Shown: positions 54,590-63,709, counted from the stretch's first letter. The stretch: 64,000 nt of DNA from an uncultured Treponema sp. (GCA_949299755.1 CASGBA010000003.1:1-64000), one strand, 5' to 3'. The notes: generated by a model not told the origin, from the letters alone. Made by a program: numbers and translations.

Positions 54590-55834
54590 ATGAGAAGAAT
54601 AAGTTCCAACATCCAACATACGGATTTACAGTATGCCCTGCGCCGGCACGAATCAAGACTCAGTACACAGAATAACCAGATAGCCGAACAGTCACGTATA
54701 TCGAATTTGCGGGATGACCCATTGGCGGCAGGACATTCAGTCCGTTACCGGTCTTATCTTGCCCGTCTTGAACGGTTTGACAAAAACGCGAAAACCCTGG
54801 CGGACAGATTCAAGGTTACTGAGGGATATATGAATAGTTCTCTGCAGGTTATCCAGCGTATCAGGGAACTGGCGGTCGCCGGCGCTAACGGAACTTATAC
54901 CCCGTCCGATTTGAAAAACATGGCTTCAGAGGTGGATGAGCTTTTAAAAGAGCTGGTAGTTAACGGAAATGCAGTGGGGCCTGACGGTGTGCGTGTGTTT
55001 TCCGGTTCAAAAAGCTTTACGGAACCCTTTGAAGTTGTTTACGGCGATGTGGACGGTGCCGGAAATCCTATAATAAAAGAAGTGCGCTATAATGGTTCCT
55101 TGGATACTAAAAGGGTTGAGGTAGATGAAACCGCTTTTTTGGATGCGGACTATGCCGGCAACCGAACTTTTTGGGCGGAACCCCAGAGTCTTTTTTCCCA
55201 GACAGACGCTACCGGTTACGTGGTTCCTGCGGATAGTTCCATAGAAATTGACGGGGTTGAAATTCCCCTGGCTGCCGGTGACACTGTTTACGCTATCATT
55301 TCCAAAATAAATTCTTCCGGGGCGGCGGTAAAAGCCACTTTGGATCCGGTTACCAACGGCCTTAACATAAGCACAACGGATTCCCGGCAATTATGGCTGC
55401 GGGATGTGGAGGGCTCCGGTGTTTTGTCTTCCCTGGGATTGATAAAATCCGGACAAAGACCTCCGTATAACATAGCTGACTCTGTGCGTGTTTCCGGTGG
55501 TTCCCTTTTTGATGCGGTGATTTCCCTGAGGGATGCCATGTTCTCCGGTGACCAGGAATCAATAGGAGGCCGGGTTCTCGGGGCCTTGGACGGTTCCGTC
55601 GAAAATCTTTCAGCCAGAATGGCGGAACTGGGATCAAGGTATGAAAGGGCTCAGGTTGTTTCCGCCCGCCTTGACAGGCAAGCCTTAAACACACAGGCGG
55701 CGGATTCACGGGAGTCGGATTTAGACTTTACAAAAGCTGTAACAGATCTTAAAATGCTTGAATATACTCATCAGGCTGCTCTCAGCACTGCCGGTAAACT
55801 GTATTCGAATACTCTTTTAGATTACCTGCGGTAA
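54590..55834 (+). CDS. flgL: Flagellar hook-associated protein 3
   Basis: 414 aa with GGAAGG upstream. N-terminal flagellin-like helix (RRISSNIQHTDLQYALRRHESRLSTQNNQIAEQSRI) and C-terminal helix ending LKMLEYTHQAALSTAGKLYSNTLLDYL are the FlgL terminal coiled coils. The central part (residues 140-330) is variable. Links FlgK to the flagellin filament. 18 bases after flgK. Confidence 0.94.
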   Translation: MRRISSNIQHTDLQYALRRHESRLSTQNNQIAEQSRISNLRDDPLAAGHSVRYRSYLARLERFDKNAKTLADRFKVTEGYMNSSLQVIQRIRELAVAGANGTYTPSDLKNMASEVDELLKELVVNGNAVGPDGVRVFSGSKSFTEPFEVVYGDVDGAGNPIIKEVRYNGSLDTKRVEVDETAFLDADYAGNRTFWAEPQSLFSQTDATGYVVPADSSIEIDGVEIPLAAGDTVYAIISKINSSGAAVKATLDPVTNGLNISTTDSRQLWLRDVEGSGVLSSLGLIKSGQRPPYNIADSVRVSGGSLFDAVISLRDAMFSGDQESIGGRVLGALDGSVENLSARMAELGSRYERAQVVSARLDRQALNTQAADSRESDLDFTKAVTDLKMLEYTHQAALSTAGKLYSNTLLDYLR

Positions 55835-55849
55835 TGATAAGGTGGAAAA

Positions 55850-56302
55850 ATGGAAATTCAAACAAAGGCAATGGGAACTGTTTCCATTGTGGAAAAACAG
55901 ATTATTCATCTCAACGAAGGTTTCCTGGGATTCCCGGGATATCATGATTTCGCGTTGATAGATGCCGTTCAAAAACCCTTTGTATGGGTGCAATGTCTGG
56001 AGGATGTGAATTTAGCTTTCCTGGCGGTGGATCCTTTTCTTTTCAGGGCTGATTATGAAATAAACATCGATGACGCTGATGTTGCGGCCTTGAATGTGGA
56101 ATCTCCGTCTGATGTTTTGGTTTTTGCCCTTGTAACCATTCCTTCCGACGGTTCTCCTGTAACCGCGAATTTGCAGGGCCCCCTTATTATAAACAAAAAA
56201 AATAATAAGGCTATGCAGGCTATTCATCCTGACCCCAAATGGAACACCAAACATGATATTGCGGCTGAATTGGCTGCCGCACGGGAGCGTCATCCATGCT
56301 GA
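55850..56302 (+). CDS. fliW: Flagellar assembly factor FliW
   Basis: 150 aa with GGTGG upstream. FliW family motifs: [51 protein letters not shown], and [25 protein letters not shown]. In Bacillus, FliW binds flagellin and CsrA, and frees CsrA when flagellin accumulates. Overlaps csrA by 7 bases, so both are made together. A target flagellin leader with a CsrA-type hairpin lies at 63.4 kb. Confidence 0.93.
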   Translation: MEIQTKAMGTVSIVEKQIIHLNEGFLGFPGYHDFALIDAVQKPFVWVQCLEDVNLAFLAVDPFLFRADYEINIDDADVAALNVESPSDVLVFALVTIPSDGSPVTANLQGPLIINKKNNKAMQAIHPDPKWNTKHDIAAELAAARERHPC

Positions 56303-56517
56303 TTCTTTCACGTAAAGTTAATGAAAAAATAATGATAGGCGATGACGTGGTTTTGACTATAATTGAAACCCGTGGCGAACAGGTTAAAATCGGTGTGGAA
56401 GCCCCAAAATCCGTAAAAGTCTTCAGACACGAAGTATTTGAGGCTGTACAGAAGGAAAATAAGGCTGCAGCGGTTTCTTCCGAAACTTTGAAAAATCTCC
56501 CGGACATAAAGCTATAG
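56296..56517 (+). CDS. csrA: Carbon storage regulator CsrA (RNA-binding)
   Basis: 73 aa. [24 protein letters not shown] is the family N-terminus (RNA-binding strand beta1), and [26 protein letters not shown] completes the core. CsrA dimers bind GGA in hairpin loops and block translation. It is coupled to FliW, which antagonises it. The start overlaps fliW. The C-terminus is about 10 residues longer than in E. coli (61 aa). Confidence 0.95.
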   Translation: MLILSRKVNEKIMIGDDVVLTIIETRGEQVKIGVEAPKSVKVFRHEVFEAVQKENKAAAVSSETLKNLPDIKL

Positions 56518-56552
56518 CATTTTCCATGGAGACGGCCTATACCCATTGAAGG

Positions 56553-57767
56553 CTAGCGGGATAGATGGTTTTCCTGTCTTTTCAGGGAAATACTTCTGGC
56601 ATCATTCTGTATTTCCATGAGTATGTCCGCGTCATCCTCATCTTTATGCTCATTCCATATTGTATCGAATTCACCGGCGATGGATTTGAATACTTCCACC
56701 AAGAAAGGATCAAAGTGGGAGCCGCTGTGTTCTGTTATTATTTTGACAGCTTCTTCATGGGAAAAAGCATCTTTGTAGCTCCGTCTCATCCTTACAGCAT
56801 CGTAAACATCTGAAATTGCGACAATTCTGGCAGACAGTGGGATCATTTCTCCTGCAAGTTTATAAGGATATCCGCTTCCGTCCCACCATTCATGGTGGGA
56901 GAGGGCTATTTCCTTTGCCATCGGAACCGGATACCCGGAAAGGATAAACGCTCCGTTTATGGTATGTTCTTTCATGATGTTCCATTCCAAGGAAGTAAGT
57001 TTTCCAGGTTTTAAAAGAATGCTGTCCGGTGTACCGATTTTGCCTACGTCATGCATGGCGGCAAAAAGGGTTATGTTGTCTATGAAGTCCGGATCCACCT
57101 GGGGATAGGAATATTTTGTGTATAAGGTTTGGGCCATTCTCCGGCTGTAATAACTTACGCGCTTGTTGTGGGTTCCGGTATCATTGTCTTTAAGTTCCAC
57201 CGCCTTTAACAAGCTCAGTATAAGTTTTTCCGGATTAAAACTTTTTGTATTCTCTGTTTTTTCAAAAATAACAACATAAAAATCAACTGTTTTTCTGCCG
57301 TTTTCGTTATTGTCTCCTCCGTCATCAAAAATGGGAAGGAATGTTATTTTTGTATGCAATGTGCGTTTCCCTTCGGCTTTATGGGAAATAATCCCGTTCC
57401 AGCTGAATCCACTTTCCTGGGAATTAAGGGAATTGATTATTTCATGGAAAATATCCCCGATATAATCGGAATTTAAAACAGTGAAAAAAGGACCGTGTTC
57501 AAGTTTATAATAATCATTAAAAAGATGTTCCGCCGGTTTTGAAATATAAACAATGTTAAGGTTATTATTTAAAATAAACATCGCCATGCCTGGATTGGCA
57601 ATAGCTTTTATGACTCTTTCTACTTTTTCCGCACTCATTTTTAAATTCCCGTTCTTTTGTCCAAAAAGAAACAGGGTTTCCGACATTTCTGAAGTTGATG
57701 TTAAACTGTCTGCCCCGGCAAGTTCTTCTATTTCTTCCCGGTCATCGTCATCCTTGGGAGATTTCAG
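56553..57767 (-). CDS. PAS-HD-GYP c-di-GMP phosphodiesterase
   Basis: 377 aa from ATG 57686, or about 404 from CTG 57767, which has GGAGGAG seven bases upstream while the ATG has none; no ATG, GTG or TTG lies between. The PAS-like part (residues 20-130) is followed by an HD-GYP domain: AAMHDVGKIGTPD (HD), KEHTINGAFIL, and ALSHHEWWDGSGYPYKLAGE with the GYP motif, then DVYDAVRMRRSYK. HD-GYP enzymes hydrolyse c-di-GMP. Last gene of the tsaE-tsaB unit on the minus strand; its start overlaps the end of tsaB. Convergent with csrA. Confidence 0.85.
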   Translation of the reverse strand: MKSPKDDDDREEIEELAGADSLTSTSEMSETLFLFGQKNGNLKMSAEKVERVIKAIANPGMAMFILNNNLNIVYISKPAEHLFNDYYKLEHGPFFTVLNSDYIGDIFHEIINSLNSQESGFSWNGIISHKAEGKRTLHTKITFLPIFDDGGDNNENGRKTVDFYVVIFEKTENTKSFNPEKLILSLLKAVELKDNDTGTHNKRVSYYSRRMAQTLYTKYSYPQVDPDFIDNITLFAAMHDVGKIGTPDSILLKPGKLTSLEWNIMKEHTINGAFILSGYPVPMAKEIALSHHEWWDGSGYPYKLAGEMIPLSARIVAISDVYDAVRMRRSYKDAFSHEEAVKIITEHSGSHFDPFLVEVFKSIAGEFDTIWNEHKDEDDADILMEIQNDARSISLKRQENHLSR

Positions 57768-58458
57768 CGTCGCTCCTCCTCACATATATAGGACCTATCC
57801 CGAATGAATTTCCGGTATTATAATGTGGAAGCAATAGTTTTGACAATGCAATTATTGAAAAAATCGCTCCATTTTTGGTTGGTATAACCTGTAAATTTAT
57901 TTTTTCTTTTTCCGAAAGTCCGGTATTCAGAGTTTTTTCGAACGAAGGATTCGATGCCAGAATTTCCGCATCAGGACCTGTTAAAATCAAACCTGTTTCC
58001 ATCCGTTTTGTTTCTTCCAATACTTTTGCGGCGATTTCTTCCGGTGAAATGTCCAGCACTGGTGAAAATGCTTCACCGTCTTTGAAAAACTGGGCGTAAA
58101 AATGTTTTTTCTTGGCATCCATAACGCATAAAACAGGATTTGTACAATATTTAAAATCGTTGGCGCAGGCCGTGAATGTTGGTACCGGTATGAACGGACA
58201 TCCGCTGGAAAACTGCACGGCTTTGGCGGCCGAATAAGCCAGTCTCAACCCGGTAAAAGAACCTGGCCCTTCCGGAGCGGTTACAAGCTGTGTTTCTTTC
58301 AGGGAAAAGCCTGCTTTTGATACGGCTTCTTCCATGAATGGAAGTATTTCTTCCGCCTGTTGGCTTTTCCCCTTGAAAGAGATGAGGTAGGAACCTGCGT
58401 CCCCCTCTGCTGCCACACAAATTTCAGGTGTTGCGGTATGAATTGCCAGAACATTCAT
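57748..58458 (-). CDS. tsaB: tRNA threonylcarbamoyladenosine biosynthesis protein TsaB
   Basis: 236 aa. Opening MNVLAIHTATPEICVA and the motif APEGPGSFTGLRLAYSAAKAVQFS are characteristic of TsaB/YeaZ, which scaffolds TsaD and TsaE in making t6A at position 37 of ANN-reading tRNAs. The C-terminal half is variable (VMDAKKKHFYAQFFKDG). Follows tsaE by 15 bases. TsaD and TsaC are not in the window. Confidence 0.93.
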   Translation of the reverse strand: MNVLAIHTATPEICVAAEGDAGSYLISFKGKSQQAEEILPFMEEAVSKAGFSLKETQLVTAPEGPGSFTGLRLAYSAAKAVQFSSGCPFIPVPTFTACANDFKYCTNPVLCVMDAKKKHFYAQFFKDGEAFSPVLDISPEEIAAKVLEETKRMETGLILTGPDAEILASNPSFEKTLNTGLSEKEKINLQVIPTKNGAIFSIIALSKLLLPHYNTGNSFGIGPIYVRRSDAEISQG

Positions 58459-58473
58459 TTTTTACTCCACCAA

Positions 58474-58941
58474 TTATTTCTTGTATTCCTGTCCATTTGA
58501 GTAATTTTTGAATCCCTCATGATTCCAGTTTGAGAAATAAATATGTCTTTCATCCTCTGTCCCTGTTTCTATCTTTATTGTGATGACATCATCAGGAAGG
58601 ATTTCCATGATTTTCTCACTCCATTCAAGTACGGATACTCCGTTCCCGTACAGGAGTTCTTCAGCACCCAGCGAAAGAAAATCTTCAGTTGTATCCAACC
58701 TGTAAACATCCATGTGGTATAAATGAAGCCTGCCCTCATATTCAGAAATCAATGTGAATGTGGGGCTTGTGACAGACTCTTCAATTCCCAATCCCAAGGC
58801 TATTCCCTTTGTCAGGGTTGTTTTTCCGGCGGCCAGAGTTCCCTGCAGGGCGATAATATCCCCTTCCTTTGAGTTTTCACCTATAATGCGGCCAATTTGT
58901 TCTGTTTCTTCCGGAGAACGGGAAATCAATTCAAAGTTCAT
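58474..58941 (-). CDS. tsaE: tRNA threonylcarbamoyladenosine biosynthesis ATPase TsaE
   Basis: 155 aa. The P-loop is GTLAAGKTTLTKG near residue 34, followed by SPTFTLISEYEGRLHLYHMDVYRL and the VLEWSEKI motif, the standard TsaE/YjeE signature. It hydrolyses ATP to reset the TsaBDE complex in t6A synthesis. Downstream of two unknown small genes and fliD. Confidence 0.94.
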   Translation of the reverse strand: MNFELISRSPEETEQIGRIIGENSKEGDIIALQGTLAAGKTTLTKGIALGLGIEESVTSPTFTLISEYEGRLHLYHMDVYRLDTTEDFLSLGAEELLYGNGVSVLEWSEKIMEILPDDVITIKIETGTEDERHIYFSNWNHEGFKNYSNGQEYKK

Positions 58942-58946
58942 GATTC

Positions 58947-59207
58947 TTACGGGAGTTTCCCTGCTGTGTCGAGTTTTCCAATATAATCTTTCAGAGCCCG
59001 CTTAACCTGTATTATTGGATAATCAACATCATCAATAAGGTTTATGCTTATATTATTTTTACCTAGAGGAGTTGTTTCTATCGTAAATTCGATTTTCCCT
59101 GAGGAATTGTGTCCCGACATTTGATAAGAAGCTTTTGCGGAAAACTGCCTGCGGTAATAAATCGCGGACTCTTTCCTGGTAATATCTTTTAATGCCACAA
59201 CCGTCAT
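58947..59207 (-). CDS. Small conserved protein of unknown function
   Basis: 86 aa, GAGCG before the start. Charged N-terminus (TVVALKDITRKESAIYYRRQF) and strand-rich middle (GKIEFTIETTPLGKNNISINLIDDVDYPIIQVKRALKDYIGKL). No known motif. It stands 5 bases before tsaE, after the fliD-associated gene. Confidence 0.6.
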   Translation of the reverse strand: MTVVALKDITRKESAIYYRRQFSAKASYQMSGHNSSGKIEFTIETTPLGKNNISINLIDDVDYPIIQVKRALKDYIGKLDTAGKLP

Positions 59208-59274
59208 TTTTGTTCGCTCCTGACCCAGGATAACCTATCCTGTCCCGTATGCATACATAATATAGCAATATTTG

Positions 59275-59865
59275 CTATATTTCAGCAAGGAATTTTGCGA
59301 TAGCATCCACCCTGGGTGCTATTTCATATTCCGCAATATCGCCTATCGTAACTGTATCGTTTTGTTCTATCGCTTCCGTGATTTCCGTCAAAAACGGAAA
59401 CAGGGAAGCTGTGAATTCCCCCGGATTAAGTCCTTCAATCAAAAGCTTTTCCTCATTTATTCCGGCTAAAGGTAACAGTGGCAAAATGTTTTTCAGCTTT
59501 TGCATTTCCGATGAAAAATGCTCCAGGTTTTTCATCGCCTCATGTTCTTTCCCAGTTTGGAGCAATACAGGAATATTTTCAAGTCTTCCCGCTATTTCGG
59601 ACAACATTCCCCCCGCATCTTTCGCAATCTCCAGAATTTCTTTACCGGAAATTGTTTCAATGTCCAAATCATGTACATTTTCTGTTTTCTGTACAAAAAA
59701 TGCGTCCAATTCCTCCGGGGAAAGAACCTTTCCGCCGGATTTTACAGAGGTTATTGTCATCCCGTCCTTTTCACAGGCTTTTTCAAGCTGCCCCAGGATT
59801 TCTCCGACAGTTTTTTCATTTTCGAGTTTAAAATCAATGTTATTTCCGTCTATACGTATTTCCAC
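59275..59865 (-). CDS. Unknown protein downstream of fliD
   Basis: 196 aa. MEIRIDGNNIDFKLENEKTVGEILGQLEKACEKDGMTITSVKSGGK has a ubiquitin/TGS-like beginning; the rest is helical (GMLSEIAGRLENIPVLLQTGKEHEAMKNLEHFSSEMQKLKNILP). I recall such genes after fliD in treponemes; a FliS-like or flagellar assembly role is possible but not shown. Confidence 0.6.
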   Translation of the reverse strand: MEIRIDGNNIDFKLENEKTVGEILGQLEKACEKDGMTITSVKSGGKVLSPEELDAFFVQKTENVHDLDIETISGKEILEIAKDAGGMLSEIAGRLENIPVLLQTGKEHEAMKNLEHFSSEMQKLKNILPLLPLAGINEEKLLIEGLNPGEFTASLFPFLTEITEAIEQNDTVTIGDIAEYEIAPRVDAIAKFLAEI

Positions 59866-59915
59866 TTTAAAATTATCGGTTGTTTTTTACGTTTCCTTAA
59901 AATTGTGTGCCGGTT

Positions 59916-61883
59916 TTAATTGGAAGAATTTTGTCTTCTGCTAAAATTTGAAAGGGATTCTGACTGGCTTTCAAGTCTGTTGAGTGCTCCTTCCATTTGG
60001 CTGTATTTCTGCCTCAAGGAAGCTTCCTTCGCTTCAAGCTGCTGGTCCATCTGGGTTATTTTTCTCTCTGTTTCGGTTATTCTTGTGGCAAGCCCTGATG
60101 TACGGATGGAAAAAATACCTCCTGTCTGGACATAAGGCGTCACATTTTTTTCCATTTCAACAGCAGCGCCGCTGTCTACAACCAGATCACCATCGGAATC
60201 AAAACCGAAAAGGCTCTTTACGCTTTGAATTGAATTCTCCAGGGCGTTGTCCAAACGGTTTTCATCTATTTCCAAATATCCCCTGAGTCTTGAGGCATCA
60301 AGCCCGCCACCTGAATCAGCCCTGGTGGAAATGCCTATCTGGGATAAAAGTTTGAATTCCGAGTTGTCGTCTGCTGTATAAGGGTTCGAGGTGATGCGTT
60401 GCAATGCTGATTTTAATGTATTCAATGTCATGTCACCCTGCATCATACCTAGTTTTTCTTCCGCCTCTTCAGTTTCTTCCTGGGTAAAATACTGAAGCTC
60501 TGTGATGATTTCCGGTTTGTTTTGGCTTAAAATGTTGATTTCCGCCATGACCCTGTTGTAATTCGCAACAAAAGAAATAACAGCTTCCTTTGCCGTTTCC
60601 GTATCAGGAGCCACACTTATCGATACCGGTTTTTCCACTGTTTCGTGGACGGATAAAGTAACCCCAGGAACCAAATCATCTATTGTATTTGTAGGCCGGG
60701 TAATTGTAATACCCTCATATTTTATTATTGCATCCTTTGCCACGGAAACAGGATTTACCGGCGTATAATCTCCGGCGGTGGCGGGATCATATATTTTTAT
60801 GTTGGAAAGTTTTACGGTTTTGTATGTGTTTTTGTTGTTTACCAGAAGAGCGTCCACATCCCCGAATTCGTTAAGCTGTATCGTAAAGCTTTCTTCCCCT
60901 GCGGCCGGAATATCCGGAAGGGGAATCGCCGCACCCCTGGTGGACCGAAGGGATAAAACCGAATTTGTTTCCACGGGAGGGGGAGGCGGGGGAGGGGCGC
61001 TTTCTTCCGTCAACGCTGTTTCTGACTTGGCGTTTACAATGGTGATTCCGCTGTATGTTATTTCCCCTGGTTTTTGAAGTTGTGGTTCTGTGGCAATCGT
61101 TTCCGCCGGATTCCCCTCCGATGGTTGTCCCTGTTTTTCCGCGGAAACCGTGTATTCAAGCACATATCCCTGGGACGCTTTTACCGGTCTGGAAAAATCT
61201 ATTGTTTTAGATGATGAGGGCTGGACAGTTGTATCCGGTTCCGATGTGGAAACAGCCGATGCGGTATTTTTTGTTATCAAGCCTGTTTCCAAAGCAAGAT
61301 CCAAGGCTGAGTTTTCGAAACCAAGCCGCTGGGTTGATCCGGTTTTTAAGGATTCAATGAGAAGGGCTCTTTTACCCGGCGATGTCCTTATAATCGAAGC
61401 ACGCAGGATGTCTCCTCCTCTTCGGTTAAGGGCAGCCACAAAATCCGAATAGCCTCCACCCTTCCATTCAAATTCCAGTTTTTGGTCCCCGACGAAAAAT
61501 GTGTATGTTCCTTTTTTTACGGTTCCGTTTTCCGGAAGTTCTTTGGACAAAAAACTGTCCGCTGATGCAACTTGAGACACGCTTACTGAAAATTTCTGAT
61601 CCTGTGCTTCCCTGCTGGCTGTAGCTGTCACAGCCCCGCTGTTGGATGACTCGGCTGTTTTTTCAGAAAAGGGATTATTATAAGAATAAAGGGTTCTGAC
61701 CGAGTCCCTTAATGTGGATACGTGCCTTGAAAGCTGGCGCCATGCTTCCTGTTGCTTTTTATATTTCTGAAGGTCTGCATCCGCCCTGTCCCGGGGTGCC
61801 CGTTCGAGTTTCATCAAGCCTTCTATGAGTTCGTCTGTTTTATATTTGCTTGCTGTTACTCCGGGAATACTGATGTCGGCCAC
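59916..61883 (-). CDS. fliD: Flagellar filament cap FliD
   Basis: 655 aa. The N-terminus is DISIPGVTASKYKTDELIEGLMKLERAPRDR, and the C-terminus has a coiled coil (RITETERKITQMDQQLEAKEASLRQKYSQMEGALNRLESQ), the ends of FliD. FliD caps the growing filament and folds flagellin. Longer than E. coli FliD (468 aa) with an expanded central region that includes a run of eight prolines near residue 300 (SAPPPPPPPVETN) and a low-complexity stretch. Follows flaG by 48 bases. Confidence 0.93.
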   Translation of the reverse strand: MADISIPGVTASKYKTDELIEGLMKLERAPRDRADADLQKYKKQQEAWRQLSRHVSTLRDSVRTLYSYNNPFSEKTAESSNSGAVTATASREAQDQKFSVSVSQVASADSFLSKELPENGTVKKGTYTFFVGDQKLEFEWKGGGYSDFVAALNRRGGDILRASIIRTSPGKRALLIESLKTGSTQRLGFENSALDLALETGLITKNTASAVSTSEPDTTVQPSSSKTIDFSRPVKASQGYVLEYTVSAEKQGQPSEGNPAETIATEPQLQKPGEITYSGITIVNAKSETALTEESAPPPPPPPVETNSVLSLRSTRGAAIPLPDIPAAGEESFTIQLNEFGDVDALLVNNKNTYKTVKLSNIKIYDPATAGDYTPVNPVSVAKDAIIKYEGITITRPTNTIDDLVPGVTLSVHETVEKPVSISVAPDTETAKEAVISFVANYNRVMAEINILSQNKPEIITELQYFTQEETEEAEEKLGMMQGDMTLNTLKSALQRITSNPYTADDNSEFKLLSQIGISTRADSGGGLDASRLRGYLEIDENRLDNALENSIQSVKSLFGFDSDGDLVVDSGAAVEMEKNVTPYVQTGGIFSIRTSGLATRITETERKITQMDQQLEAKEASLRQKYSQMEGALNRLESQSESLSNFSRRQNSSN

Positions 61884-61931
61884 AATATTTCTCCATGTTT
61901 ATTGGTGTCGGACTCCGGTTACCGGCGGTAC

Positions 61932-62279
61932 TTAAATTGATTCGTCAAATAAGAGTCCGAGTGTCTCTTTTATCCTTAACTGGAGTCTTTGAATTTCCGC
62001 CGAAGGAATTTCCCTGATTACTTTATCGGTAGAAGAATCTATTACTTTGACAATAACTCTGTTTAATTCCTTACTGACATGAAATTTCAATTCCCGGTTG
62101 AACATATCCGCTATTTTCTGTATTTGTTCAACCGCGGCGGAAATATCCATTTCTTGTTGAACCGCCTCCGGTTTTTTTTCTTCGGCAGGCTGAATCCGCA
62201 CTGAACCGTTCGGTATTTCTTCTACGCGGCGATCCATTGCCGTCAGTTGCTGCCCGATGCCTGTAATTTCCATACTCAT
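61932..62279 (-). CDS. flaG: Flagellar protein FlaG
   Basis: 115 aa from ATG 62279, with GGAGG six bases upstream. The C-terminal core LKFHVSKELNRVIVKVIDSSTDKVIREIPSAEIQRLQLRIKETLGLLFD is the FlaG family motif; its N-terminal half is charged and variable. FlaG influences filament length and sits before fliD in many bacteria. An inverted repeat at 62329-62354 lies in its leader. Confidence 0.9.
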   Translation of the reverse strand: MSMEITGIGQQLTAMDRRVEEIPNGSVRIQPAEEKKPEAVQQEMDISAAVEQIQKIADMFNRELKFHVSKELNRVIVKVIDSSTDKVIREIPSAEIQRLQLRIKETLGLLFDESI

Positions 62280-62328
62280 CGGCAACCTCCACTGGAGAAA
62301 CATTTCCGCATCATCCGTGATACGGAAT

Positions 62329-62354
62329 ACGGAAATCCATTAAGGATTTTCCGT
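62329..62354 (-). repeat. Inverted repeat in the flaG leader
   Basis: ACGGAAATCC (62329-62338) and GGATTTTCCGT (62344-62354) pair with one bulged base. No T-run follows, so a role as mRNA structure rather than terminator is likely. Confidence 0.5.
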
Positions 62355-62395
62355 TTATTTATTCATGTGCCGGTTTGTATCCGGCACCCTGTCTT

Positions 62396-62432
62396 AAAAA
62401 GAGGAAGAAGAATGGCGCTTCTTCTTCTTCCC
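62396..62432 (-). terminator. Terminator after flaB
   Basis: In minus-strand direction GGAAGAAGAA-rich stem pairs with TTCTTCTTCC (62403-62412 with 62422-62431), followed by CTCTTTTT. A second hairpin (GAACGG / CCGTTC, 62435-62450) precedes it. Confidence 0.75.
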
Positions 62433-62498
62433 GTGAACGGCTTTTCCGTTCAAGTTCCGCAAAAGGTGACGTCCAGTAAGCCTCTTACGGAGTTACGT

Positions 62499-63353
62499 TC
62501 ACTGCATCAGTCTGAGAACTGACTGCGGCTGCGTATTAGCTTGTGCAACCATTGCGATGCCGGCCTGGCTAAGGATCTGGTTTTTGGTGAAGTCTACCAT
62601 TTCCGCAGCCATATCGGTGTCCCGGATGCGGGATTCCGCTGCCTGCATATTTTCTGCGGCAATTGCGATTCCATTATAAGCCATCTCAAACCTGTTCTGG
62701 TATGCACCGAGATCGGCACGCTGTTTGTTGATGGTTTTCAATGCGGAATCGAGAGCCGCTATGGCCATATTAGCGCCTTCAACAGATGACAATGAAATCA
62801 TAGAATCTTCCGCTCCTTGCGCTCCAGTAAGACCGAGAGCTGTCGCTGTCATAGTCCCGATATAAATTGTTTCATTCTGGTCGACGTTGGCGCCGATATG
62901 AAGTTGCATCGGTCCCATGGCGGAATCACGGGCAAAACGTCCTGTAAGAATATTCATCCCGTTGAATTGCGCGTGGCTTGCAATGCGGTTGACTTCATCC
63001 ACAAGCTGTGAAACTTCCACCTGAATCTGCATTCTGTCTTCAGCTGAATAAATTCCGTTTGCAGCCTGGATTGAAAGTTCGCGGAGCCTTTGGACAATGT
63101 CCGTCGTTTCCCCCAGATACCCTTCAGTAGCCTGGATAAACGAAACTCCGTTTTGGATGTTTTCACCGGCTTGATTGAGACCACGGATTTGTGTCCTCAT
63201 TTTTTCGGAAACAGCAAGTCCGCTGGCATCATCCCCGGCGCGGTTAATCCTCTGACCGCTTGAGAGCCGCTCGATGTTGTGCTGCAATCCGCTTTCAACT
63301 ACAGAGGACTGCCGCTGGGCATACATAGCGCTCAAATTGTGGTTGATAACCAT
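62499..63353 (-). CDS. flaB: Core flagellin FlaB
   Basis: 284 aa from ATG 63353, with AGGAGGG seven bases upstream; the frame open further upstream to 63608 is leader. N-terminus [52 protein letters not shown] and C-terminus [42 protein letters not shown] are classic flagellin ends that form the filament core (quoted as the family hallmarks). The central region is short, as in spirochaete FlaB. FlaB is exported by the flagellar type III system and makes the filament core under the FlaA sheath. One of at least two tandem flaB genes here. Confidence 0.96.
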   Translation of the reverse strand: MVINHNLSAMYAQRQSSVVESGLQHNIERLSSGQRINRAGDDASGLAVSEKMRTQIRGLNQAGENIQNGVSFIQATEGYLGETTDIVQRLRELSIQAANGIYSAEDRMQIQVEVSQLVDEVNRIASHAQFNGMNILTGRFARDSAMGPMQLHIGANVDQNETIYIGTMTATALGLTGAQGAEDSMISLSSVEGANMAIAALDSALKTINKQRADLGAYQNRFEMAYNGIAIAAENMQAAESRIRDTDMAAEMVDFTKNQILSQAGIAMVAQANTQPQSVLRLMQ

Positions 63354-63360
63354 ATTTTGA

Positions 63361-63403
63361 CCCTCCTTGAAGATTCTTCCGGTATGCATTCCTTGCATTC
63401 CGG
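63361..63403 (-). promoter_or_regulatory. Predicted CsrA-type hairpin and Shine-Dalgarno in the flaB leader
   Basis: On the minus strand CCGG-A-ATGCA-AGGAA-TGCAT-A-CCGG (63403-63379) folds into a 9-bp stem with an A-A mismatch and exposes GGA in its loop. The Shine-Dalgarno AGGAGGG (63367-63361) also holds GGA, about 20 bases downstream. Two GGA sites, one looped and one over the ribosome site, are what CsrA needs to bridge and block a message. CsrA and its antagonist FliW are encoded in this window. Binding is inferred. Confidence 0.6.
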
Positions 63404-63690
63404 CCGTCCGTGTTTCGGTTCCTGCGGAAGCGCCTCCGCAGAATGGCCGGACCACGATACGGAAGGTAACGCTTAAATCTGCCACGGGACAGACAAGAAA
63501 CGGAACCTTCCGTACCGTACCGGAAGAACAGGAGGTATTTGTCAAAGAACCCTGTATATATCGGTCTGAAACCAGACAAAGATATATACTCAGAATCCAT
63601 AATAACACATTTTAATATTTTTTTATACAGTTTTCTTTAAAAAAAAGCTGTTAAATGACAAAAATCCTTGAAAACCGCAGGAATACACGC

Positions 63691-63709
63691 GCCGGAGTTT
63701 CCCTCCGGC
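63691..63709 (-). terminator. Hairpin after the upstream flagellin gene
   Basis: GCCGGAG (63691-63697) and CTCCGGC (63703-63709) form a 7-bp GC-rich stem. The T-run that follows on the minus strand is weak, so it may be a processing or protecting hairpin instead of a terminator. Confidence 0.5.
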
